A stretch of 64,000 nt of DNA from Cydia pomonella (taxonomy: Eukaryota; Arthropoda; Insecta; Lepidoptera; Tortricidae): assembly GCF_033807575.1 (NCBI RefSeq), contig NC_084729.1:2232001-2296000 (forward strand), given 5' to 3'. Within the stretch, counting starts at the first letter, position 1, and every line of letters starts with the position of its first letter. The position numbers and the translations under genes are program-made. The notes beneath the pieces are model-generated. The model made no database searches. It was not told where the DNA came from and was given only the letters and a program-made list of their open reading frames with translations. This document shows positions 11,701 to 23,700 of the stretch, piece by piece.

Positions 11701-14700
11701 ATCGATAAATCACCCCCCATACCTGTGTTTTTTCTCAACCATTTCAAAAATGCACCATTTTAAAGTTTTATTGTGCTAAAAATTACTGCACTTGGTTAAT
11801 GTACCATTATCTGTCCATTTACCTACTGCAAATTTTAAAAAAGTAATCATTCGATAGCTTATGAACTAGGGCATACATTTGAAGCATATAATGTTACAGA
11901 TAATTTTCCACAATTACTCGAGAATTAGTAACGAAGATAAAAATTGTCTGTAAAAATTTTCTTTTTACGTTTTATAACCCTAGTTAATACATTTCCCAAG
12001 TTACACGAGTCCAAACAAGACCTTCTGTAATGATCGTCAATTTAGTTCTAGAGAATACTGGCCCGCCGCCCGTCATTCATCATTTATCATTTGGAGCTAA
12101 AGCAACTTAGTTCGACGCACATTACAGAAGGTCTTGTTCGGACTCGTGTAACATGTGAAATGTTTTAACTAGGGATATCATTTTGATGTCAACTTTTCGC
12201 TGATATGTACTATTATTTAAAAATAAAAAAAGTACAGGTCAACGACCTCGTTTTCGAAAAAATAGAAAATGTAAAAAAGCAAATTTTTGAAGACAATTTT
12301 TATCTTCGTTATTAATTCTCAAGTAATTGTGGAAATGTGGAAAATTCTCTGAAACATTTACGCTTGAAATTTATGCCCTAATTCATAATCTATCGAAAGA
12401 TTACTATTGTTTTAATGTGCGATAGGTAAATTGACGGATAATGGAACATTAACCAAGTGTAATCAGTCGTGTTTGGCGCCAAAAAACTTTGAGTGAGTGC
12501 ATTATTAACACATTCACTGCCGGGAACCCACCTGGTGGGCGCTCGTGAACTTTGTTCAGACGCCGGACAACCCGCTGGGCGGGTTGTTTTGTACGCAGCT
12601 ATAGACCACCGGTTTCTGGGGTAGTGCGCCGTTTTTTGTCTGGCAGTTAATGTGTTAAAATAGTTGAGTAAAACATAGGTATAGGGTGATTTGACGATAA
12701 AATTCATCGTACTACACGTGGTTAAAGGCTCCACTATACGTGTACAAACACATAAGACAAGCCGGCGGCATTCGAGTTTATTTATTAGTATTTTAACAGA
12801 TTGGTCCATGCAAAGTTATAATTTGTGTTAACGCCTTAAAGTCTACACTTACTTGAAGACTTGATCCGATGCGTGAGCTCGCGAGTATTTCAAGTGAGCC
12901 TGATACGTCGCCAGGTGGGAGAATATCTGCAATTTCATTATTTACTAGATAAAAAAACTTAATCGAATAGGTATAAGTTTTTGTCAAAAATTCTTTTTGA
13001 TACAAGCTTTTATCGCTGACTGTATTTTTCTTTCCACAGGCAACTAATACTCATTCTAGAGACAGTTCTAACAACCCCAAACACAATTCGTTTGCGTTGT
13101 TTTATTACAGAGTTCCCATGGCCACCTGTCTCCATCATCAGATCAGCTCCATGTCATCATAATATTGCATCGTCATCCAATTTACATACGTATAAATTTC
13201 AGCTAAATCGGAAATCGGGAAGGTCAAATTTAGCTTCCGAGATTTGACCCGTACTAACACCAAAGAGAATTTGAAAAGATGTGGATTGTCAAAGTATACT
13301 TTGTAGCCACAGTAAATTTACTGCCATCTTTCGACACATGATTAAAACTTTTAGAACGCCATTTGACTTTGATGCTTATTCTTTCACGGAAATGTGTTAA
13401 AATTGTTCAATATCAAAAAGTGGCGCCATCTACAAGAGCATCGGCCAAAATGGCGGTCTAAAAGTTTTAATCTATGCCGTAAGATGGCAGTAAATTTACT
13501 GCAGCTATGTTTACTTTTCAATTCAATATACTTTATTCATGTAGGCCTAGCAACAAGCACTTATGAATGGTAAGGCAGTATTACATATAATTATCTTAAG
13601 CTAATTATCAGAGCAATTTATTGATGTTGTAAATATTATTCCATATATAATACTAATGAATATAATTCATAGATCAAACTTAATACTAAAAATTTCACAA
13701 AATATAGTCATACAATTTTTTTTTTTATAGTAAATACTAGTCTAGATTGTTTCTAGAATAAATTCTAAATGTCAAACAAATGTATAATAAAAGCAACAAA
13801 GGAAATACATGCATTGGAATATCCATTTCATCATCATTATTAAAATATATTTTATAATAATATATTTGAAAATCTACCTCTATTTTAAATTCTCTTTGCT
13901 AACACTAAGTTAAATTAAAGCTTGTAAAAAGTGAGCAACCTTTGCTCTCGCTCGGCCAATTACCTTTTTGCAGTCGACACACTCGTATCTGCTCTTGTTC
14001 TCGTGCCTCTGTATGTGGTACTTGAGCTGTGTGACGCCATCTAGTGGCAGATCGGGCATTGTTTGGTAGGTCTATAGCCAGCTATATATAGATTACCTTT
14101 TTGCAGTCGACACACTCGTATCTGCTCTTGTTCTCGTGCCTCTGTATGTGGTACTTGAGCTGTGTGACGCCATCTAGTGGCAGATCGGGCATTGTTTGGT
14201 AGGTCTATAGCCAGCTATATATAGATTACCTTTTTGCAGTCGACACACTCGTATCTGCTCTTGTTCTCGTGCCTCTGTATGTGGTACTTGAGCTGTGTGA
14301 CGCCATCTAGTGGCAGATCGGGCATTGTTTGGCAGGTCTATAGCCAGCTATATATAGATTACCTTTTTGCAGTCGACACACTCGTATCTGCTCTTGTTCT
14401 CGTGCCTCTGTATGTGGTACTTGAGCTGTGTGACGCCATCTAGTGGCAGATCGGGCATTGTTTGGCAGGTCTATAGCCAGCTATATATAGATTACCTTTT
14501 TGCAGTCGACACACTCGTATCTGCTCTTGTTCTCGTGCCTCTGTATGTGGTACTTGAGCTGTGTGACGCCATCTAGTGGCAGATCGGGCATTGTTTGGTA
14601 GGTCTATAGCCAGCTATATATAGATTACCTTTTTGCAGTCGACACACTCGTATCTGCTCTTGTTCTCGTGCCTCTGTATGTGGTACTTGAGCTGTGTGAC

Positions 14701-17700
14701 GCCATCTAGTGGCAGAGCGGGCATTGTTTGGTAGGTCTATAGCCAGCTATATATAGATTACCTTTTTGCAGTCGACACACTCGTATCTGCTCTTGTTCTC
14801 GTGCCTCTGTATGTGGTACTTGAGCTGTGTGACGCCATCTAGTGGCAGATCGGGCATTGTTTGGCAGGTCTATAGCCAGCTATATATAGATTACCTTTTT
14901 GTAGTCGACACACTCGTATCTGCTCTTGTTCTCGTGCCTCTGTATGGGGTTATTGAGCTGTGTGACGCCATCTAGTGGCAGATCGGGCATTGTTTGGTAG
15001 GTCTATAGCCAGCTATATATAGATTACCTTTTTGCAGTCGACACACTCGTATCTGCTCTTGTTCTCGTGCCTCTGTATGTGGTACTTGAGCTGTGTGACG
15101 CCATCTAGTGGCAGATCGGGCATTGTTTGGCAGGTCTATAGCCAGCTATATATAGATTACCTTTTTGCAGTCGACACACTCGTATCTGCTCTTGTTCTCG
15201 TGCCTCTGTATGTGGTACTTGAGCTGTGTGACGCCATCTAGTGGCAGATCGGGCATTGTTTGGCAGGTCTATAGCCAGCTATATATAGATTACCTTTTTG
15301 CAGTCGACACACTCGTATCTGCTCTTGTTCTCGTGCCTCTGTATGTGGTACTTGAGCTGTCTGACGCCATCTAGTGGCAGAGCGGGCATTGTTTGGTAGG
15401 TCTATAGCCAGCTATATATATATTACCTTTTTGCAGTCGACACACTCGTATCCGCTCTTGTTCTCGTGCCTCTGTATGTGGTACTTGAGCTGTGTGACGC
15501 CATCTAGTGGCAGATCGGGCATTGTCTGGCAGGTCTATAGCCAGCTATATATAGATTACCTTTTTGCAGTCGACACACTCGTATCTGCTCTTGTTCTCGT
15601 GCCTCTGTATGTGGTACTTGAGCTGTGTGACGCCATCTAGTGGCAGATCGGGCATTGCCTGGCAGGTCTATAGCCAGCTATATATAGATTACCTTTTTGC
15701 AGTCGACACACTCGTATCTGCTCCTGTTCTCGTGCCTCTGTATGTGGTACTTGAGCTGTGTGACGCCATCTAGTGGCAGATCGGGCATTGTTTGGCAGGT
15801 CTATAGCCAGCTATATATAGATTACCTTTTTGCAGTCGACACACTCGTATCTGCTCTTGTTCTCGTGCCTCTGTATGTGGTACTTGAGCTGTGTGACGCC
15901 ATCTAGTGGCAGATCGGGCATTGTTTGGTAGGTCTATAGCCAGCTATATATAGATTACCTTTTTGCAGTCGACACACTCGTATCTGCTCTTGTTCTCGTG
16001 CCTCTGTATGTGGTACTTGAGCTGTGTGACGCCATCTAGTGGCAGAGCGGGCATTGTTTGGTAGGTCTATAGCCAGCTATATATAGATTACCTTTTTGCA
16101 GTCGACACACTCGTATCTGCTCTTGTTCTCGTGCCTCTGTATGTGGTACTTGAGCTGTGTGACGCCATCTAGTGGCAGATCGGGCATTGTTTGGCAGGTC
16201 TATAGCCAGCTATATATAGATTACCTTTTTGCAGTCGACACACTCGTATCTGCTCTTGTTCTCGTGCCTCTGTATGGGGTTATTGAGCTGTGTGACGCCA
16301 TCTAGTGGCAGATCGGGCATTGTTTGGTAGGTCTATAGCCAGCTATATATAGATTACCTTTTTGCAGTCGACACACTCGTATCCGCTCTTGTTCTCGTGC
16401 CTCTGTATGTGGTACTTGAGCTGTGTGACGCCATCTAGTGGCAGATCGGGCATTGTCTGGCAGGTCTATAGCCAGCTATATATAGATTACCTTTTTGCAG
16501 TCGACACACTCGTATCTGCTCTTGTTCTCGTGCCTCTGTATGTGGTACTTGAGCTGTGTGACGCCATCTAGTGGCAGATCGGACATTGTTTGGCAGGTCT
16601 ATAGCCAGCTATATATAGATTACCTTTTTGCAGTCGACACACTCGTATCTGCTCTTGTTCTCGTGCCTCTGTATGTGGTACTTGAGCTGTGTGACGCCAT
16701 CTAGTGGCAGATCGGGCATTGTTTGGTAGGTCTATAGCCAGCTATATATAGATTACCTTTTTGCAGTCGACACACTCGTATCTGCTCTTGTTCTCGTGCC
16801 TCTGTATGTGGTACTTAAGCTGTATGACGCGCACCATCTTGTGGCAGATCGGGCATTCCTCTTTCGGCAGCGGGCCTTCGTGCAGTCTGTATGGACATGA
16901 AGAATTGTTACAATGATTTATTTTGTGTGAAGCAATGATGTTATTGTGTTTGCGGGCTGATCTCCAGCGGATTTGTTAATGTGAATGTAACAGTGTTGCC
17001 AGATTAGCGGAAGAGAATTATCGTATTTGAGTGTCAAAATTATCGTACCCCTAAAATTTCTTGAAAATTAAGCTTACATGTCTAATGTATAATTAAAGAA
17101 AACGCAATTTTCGTGTATATAGCGCAAAAATCAGTTTTATATTTGTGTGATAGATCCAAACGGCTTACAGGAAATTACGACATTTTGACTTAAACCAAGG
17201 AGCTGATCACCCAAAAGGTGCTAATAGTAAGTTATTTCAGAGTGAAAGTGTCATATTTTGCTTTAAATACTAGACTTCGGGTGGCATCGTCCAACGGCTG
17301 AAACTTTTGCGAACGATAATGCACTTTGGAACGTACATCGTACGGAAGCCCAAATTATCGTACATGTACGATAATATCGTCAAAATTCATACTTTGTCCG
17401 AGCTCCGAGGTCAATGAATGAACTGTGTCATAGCAACGATCAACTGGATTTACATCTAATGAAACCTGCAATAATTAGAAACCTCATGGCATCTAGTTTC
17501 TTTGCTGCCCTGCCTGCAGAAGATTAGCATAGGTTTAATTTAATTTTCATCACACTTGCTCGAAAAAGGTCTTATTTCATGCAGGTGTGCTGAAGGACAA
17601 AGGCCTATTTTGTTCCCGCGGGAGTTATGGATTGTGAAAAAAAAAAGTTATAAGTCTCTCGGGGGTATAGCTTTTTTTTTAAATTATATCACTTATTCAT

Positions 17701-20700
17701 ACAAACTGAGTAGCATAAATGAGTTTTATTTTTAAAATACTGACGTTTATGATTTAATATTTTATTTGTGTTTGAAATTATTTAATTTGATTAATTTAAC
17801 AGCCGTTTAAAATATTTTTACATAAGTTTCAATCGTGGCTGAATGCCGAATAGGGCTGTGCCTTCGATGCCTCCCCTGCCAAGAAATTACAAAATGGCGG
17901 ACGAATGTTTAATATGTCACCGTATTTAAGAATTATTTCACTTAAAATTTAGTTTTTTCTTCCCAAGTGTGATGAAAAACATTGTGTGTAACTCCGGGGG
18001 TAAGAATATTGCACACTCGGGTCTTTTCGGTTCGGAGGACAGCCTCCGGCTGTCGGGAATTATCACCCTCATATCCAAAATTTCACTTACCCCTCTCGTT
18101 GCACAATGTACTATTTTAATTTAAATAAGAAACAAATTACTTCTTTCTTTTCTCATAGCATGTTTTGGCGTTTGTAAAGTCTTTAATTTTGTGCTAGCCT
18201 GTAATATGCCTACCTTCGTATCCTGTCTGTGGAAGCCTGTAATTGGATTCTCTGATTCATATTTACGTTAACCTAGTTTTAGTTTACTTAAGCTGTTGGT
18301 TTTCCGAATAAAATACAATAAATAATAAATAATTAACGTACGCCTGGCAACACTGGAATGTGAATACCTTAGATGTGTTGCCAGCGTGGTCCGGTTGACG
18401 AAGCGTTTCTTGCAGTGGTCGCACTGCAGACCTTCTCTGTGGAAGCGGGCCACGTGGTTCTTGCGAGCGCGGGAATTTCTAAAAAATAACAATATAAGAA
18501 CATAAATATTATAGTATTTTATGCAACAGTTGTATAAGAAGGGTCAAAAAAGGCGAGTGGCGTGAGTTACAATGTGAGCCGGAGCCGAAGGCGTAGGCGA
18601 ACATTGTAAAGGAATACGCCACGAGCATTTTTTGACCTACTTATACAACGTTGCATACAATATTTTTCCTACGAGTCAACAAAAATAAATCTTAATTTAG
18701 GTAAACAAATTACAGCAAAAGTATATAGCCAAGACGCGCGAGCATACCTTGTGACGCGCCCGGCCCGCCCCGGGCCGCGGCCGGCCGGTCGGCGACACCT
18801 CCTCGTAACTCATGAGGCCCTGGTATTTGCTACTTGCTAAATTCAATTTTTGGACAGTTTTTTCTCAATTTTGGCCACCGTAGCCTACGGAGACTAAGCG
18901 GTCTTCGTAGTCTATGGGTGTTGCTATATTACGGGTGTCACATGCGTGTTTCTGACTTATGAAGTGATTATTTTTACTATGCAACCAAATGAATATTTTG
19001 TAAGTTGGCAGCAATGCACTTAGTTTAAAACTGTATTCGTTTTGGTTTTGTTAGGTTGGTAGCCATTAATCGCAGTAACGTTATGGCGATTAAAAGCACA
19101 AGAGCTTTTATGAGGAATAGACAATATAGACTTTTCTTGAAACCTTTTATGTATGTTCTTATATTCGTGTTAATGAATCCATAAATGACAGATAACAGTA
19201 GAGGAGTAGGAAAATATCTTTATAGCTCTATGAAATATGGACGTATGTAGTAAAAACTGAAGAAGAAAGTATATCTAAGAACTGACTCTTTGGGTTTTAC
19301 CAAAGAGAAGAAGACCAAGAGTGCTCACTCCATACAACGGTTTTGTTACCAAAAATACTATTATTTTCGTAGTCTACATCTAGCGTCAAGTAGCGCAACT
19401 CTCAGTACTGCTACTCGACAATAGATGTCGCGGCAAACAAAAAGTCTAATGCTCAACGATTTCCAGCTAATATTATAACCAGAGTAAGCATAGGAGTTGA
19501 AAATTGAGTTCCGGTTACTCTATTTATAATATTAGCTGAAAATTTGTGAGCATTAGTCTTTTTGTTTGCCGCGACATCTATTGTCGAGTAGCAGTACTGA
19601 GAGTTGCGCTACTTGACGCTAGATGTAGACTACGAAAATAATAGTATTTTTGGTAACAAAACCGTTGTATGGAGTGAGCACTCTTGGTCTTCTTAATTCT
19701 CTTTGGTTTTACCTACACGGGAATTGTTAGTACTTTACATACGTCGGTTACCTCTTCACGATTAAACTGCTGAACCGATTTAGATGAAATTTGGTATGGG
19801 GATACTCAAGAGCCGGGGAAGGACATATAGGGGCCGTGCGCGTTGGAGAATTTGATACTTAATAATGAACTTCTGGTCTACTTATTTCGCCTGGTATCCC
19901 CATAACTATACTCTGTATCTTTAGGTATTTAAATAAAAGTAAACAAACAATTTGTACATATTCGGGTAGTTATAACATTTATTGGTTAACCGACAAAATA
20001 CACAATCGCCTGGATCTGTCACTGACCTAACGTTAACCTACATTATTTGATCATGTAATGTTTTCATCTACCCTCAACTGGCTTAAGGATCCATTTGAGG
20101 GTAGATTTTGTTTACTTTTATTTAAATACCTAAAGATACAGAGTATAGTAAAAAATATGTCTCATATTATTATTTTATGTTTCTTCACTTTTTAGTTTTA
20201 ATTTTTAGCGAGATGTAACCGTGTATACATTAGAATGCTTACTTGAAGAACATGTCGCACTCGAGACACTGGTAGCCCTCTATGGTGGTCTTGGACAGCA
20301 GTTTGCGCAGGTCCCCCGGCTTGGGCGGGTTCGAAGGGGGCTCCTTTTTCTTGCGGCTCTGTAACAAATTAGTACATTACGATACAAGTGCGAAAAATAG
20401 GAAATTCGAAACGAGTGGCGATAAATTAAAACACGACCGAAGGGAGTGTTTTAAATCGACACGAGTTGCGAATTACCTATTCGCACATGTATCGTACAAC
20501 GTTTTACAGTACATATGGCCCTTTAAATGTTCGACACAGTAACGTAATATGCTACTTCTCGCACTAGTGCTATAAAGTAGCCCCATATGTACTGTAAAGG
20601 TTATAATGGATATAAATCATATATTTATTTGTAAACATAGGTTTTCACGGATCATACAAAAGTAAAAAAATAAATTACAATCATAAAAATACTTAACTAG

Positions 20701-23700
20701 GGAATACATTAGCAATAAAATTAATTACAAATTAAACTAAACCTAAACTAACCCATAAAAACTATTCGAACAACCCACCCCGCATCGTTCCCGGCGCAAA
20801 GGTGCCCATTACGCTGAACCGCGATAGACAACCTCTGCGCCAAGAACGACCCGAAGCGGGGGTCGAGATCACTCTCCCGCAAGCGCGCAAAAAGAAGGTA
20901 TTACCATGTTTAGCCATTAGGCATACAAATATCGTCCAGATGGCGCATGCATATTTAGAAACTAACCCCCTTATTCATAAACGTGTACTAAAGTTACGAT
21001 GCCGCTGATCATCGTTTGTCCCTTTCCATCATACCCATACGTCGGAAAGGGACAAACAATGATCAGCGGCATCGTAACTTTAGTACACGTTTATGAATAA
21101 GGGGGGTTAATCTATAAAAAATCATTCCTTCATATACCTACTTGATTAATACTCTGAATCAAACAGGTAGTCTCCGATCGAGTAGTACGTTTTCCTAACT
21201 AAAAATAAACAGACTCTTTTTGAATAATCCTATGTCATCTATTTTAGTAATATTTTCCGGTAGTTTGTTATAAAGTTTAGGGGCTATGCCAAAAACACTT
21301 TTGGCAAGAAAAGTTGTTTTTATTGATTTTGAATAAATTTTGTTACAACGAGCACTATTGGTAACAGAAAATTAGCCAATGTTATTGAAGTGAAAACTTC
21401 TTTAGCGGCGCTGTGCACTTTTTGTGATGGGGAAAAAATGTTAAACTCGCGACAGGTCACGTGACCGACAGATTCGTCAGATTGAAAATTCGTAAGACGG
21501 ACACGTGACCTGATCGAAAAACTTTCAATGTCATTGAAGTCAGTAGTAAAATTTTTAATGTAATATAAATTGTCATGTTTGTGTACGATAGCGCAATAAA
21601 TGAATATTGTATTTTACCACATAACTGATAGTACTTTTATACTGATAATTAAAGCAGTCCGTGCAAAATTATTTCCTAAGCATTCCAAAATATCAAAAAT
21701 GCACAACGTTAATATTCAAGTTTTCACTTCTGCCGGCACTCTGGAGTGCAACCCGTTGTTTTTTTTTAACACATACCGTTACTTCGAAAATATACAGGCA
21801 GGGTAATGTCATAGAAATAAATAAATAAATATTATAGGACATTATTACACAAATTGACTAAGCCCCACAGTAAGCTCAATAAGGCTTGTGTCGTAGGTAC
21901 TTAGACAACGATATATATAATATATTATAATTATAAATACTTAAATACATATAAACACCCATGACTCAGAAACAAATATCCGTGTTCATCACACAAATAT
22001 ATGCTCTTACCAGGATTTGAACCCGGGACCATCAGCTTCATAGGCAGGGTCACTACCCACTAGGCCAGACCGGTCGTCAAAAAAAGAAATGGACAAACAT
22101 GTAGTGTGGGAGCGAGGAAAAAAAAAAAGAAAAAAAAAAATAAGCGCTGGTGGCCTAGCGGTAAGAGCGTGCGGCTTGCAATCCGGAGGTCGCGGGTTCA
22201 AACCCCGGCTCGTACCAATGAGTTTTTCGGAACTTATGTACGAAATATCATTTGATATTTACCAGTCGCTTTTCGGTGAAGGAAAACATCGCGAGGAAAC
22301 CGGACTAATCCCAACAAGGCCTAGTTTATCCTCCGGGTTGGAAGGTCTGATGGCAGTCGCTTTCGTAAAAACTAGTGCCTACGCCAAATCTTGGGATTAG
22401 TTGTCAAGCGGACCCCAGACTCCCATGAGCCGTGGCAAATGCCGGGACAACGCGAGGAAGAAGAAGATGTAGTGTGTGAGTGTGTCAGCTGCACCCACCT
22501 TCCTCTGGCCGGAGCCGCCGATGAGCAGCTGCGCGGCGGGCGGGCGGGCGGTGTGCGCGTCCTGGTGCGCGCGCATGGCGGCCAGCAGCCGCGTGCCGTG
22601 CCCGCACAGCTTGCAGATGTAGCGCACGTAATGTGTCTCTACGTGGGATTGGAGCTTGGACTCTTCCACGTATTTGTAGCACACTTTGCACGGGGAATAA
22701 CCCGGTTTCTAAAAAAAAAAATCTGTAAGAAATGCCAGAAGACAGCGACGGGAACAATCTTGCAATCTGTATAATCGGATAAACAAACACATTGACATCT
22801 ATTCCTGCCCCACATACGAGTGTAAGAGTAGGTTAACTAAATGGCTAAAAAACAACGACTAGAAGCTAAGTATCACAAACATTAATAGAGACCCAAACAA
22901 ACAAACACGCACGCACGCACACAACCACACACACACATACACACACACGCACACACACGCGCGCGCGCGCACGCTCGCACGCACGCACGCACGTTGTGCA
23001 ACGAAGGAAGTAAGTGAAATTTTGCTACAGGCTGGAGTGCATTAAAAACTCGAGTTTGCAATATTCTTAACCCTGGAGTTCCACACAATGTTTTTCATCA
23101 CAAATTAAATTTTTAGTGAAATACTTAATTCTTAAATACGGTGACATTTCGAACATTCGTCTGCTATATTGTCATTCTTTGACAGGTTAGGCACAGACCT
23201 ATCCGGCGTTCAGTCACAATTGAAAATTCAGTAAAAATATTTTAAACAGCTATTAATATATATATAACAAAATATTTACAGTCCCTCTGACATATAGAGA
23301 GAAGATAACTTTTACTTGTACTTTAAAAGACCGCAAAGAAGTAAGTTGCTTAAGAGGTGGTGGTAGGTTATTCCAGCATTTCGTGGCGGTGTACTTAAAA
23401 CTGCCACAAAATGCTGCAGTTTTATGTTTGGAATACATGAGAAGACTAGATTCTTTGTCGCTGTAAAACCGTAGCTTTCCATGCCTTTGTCCTTCAGGGT
23501 GAATCAACTTTTTTTGTTTTGTTATCCTGTCCCGTTGTCCAAGGGACAACAGTGGCACAGTTTGTTTAAAGAGACGTTGTATGCCGTTCTATTAATATGC
23601 TTAGTAGGGGGCCCATTATGGACATTGGTTATAACGACCACAAAAACGCAAGTTTAATACATTTAAGTACCATAAAATCAGTATTTCAATGAACTTTTGT

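Noticed and set aside
14234..16704. A dozen near-identical 69-codon plus-strand ORFs with signal-peptide-like leucine runs
   Set aside because: They are the antisense of the 133-bp exon-derived repeat, recur with its period, and have no start context or independent support.
22142..22212. Possible tRNA gene
   Set aside because: A and B boxes are present but there is no acceptor-stem pairing, and a SINE body follows; an inverted copy exists at 55005-55345.
22882..23088. Cysteine-rich small ORF on the minus strand
   Set aside because: It is a translation of the CA/CG microsatellite.
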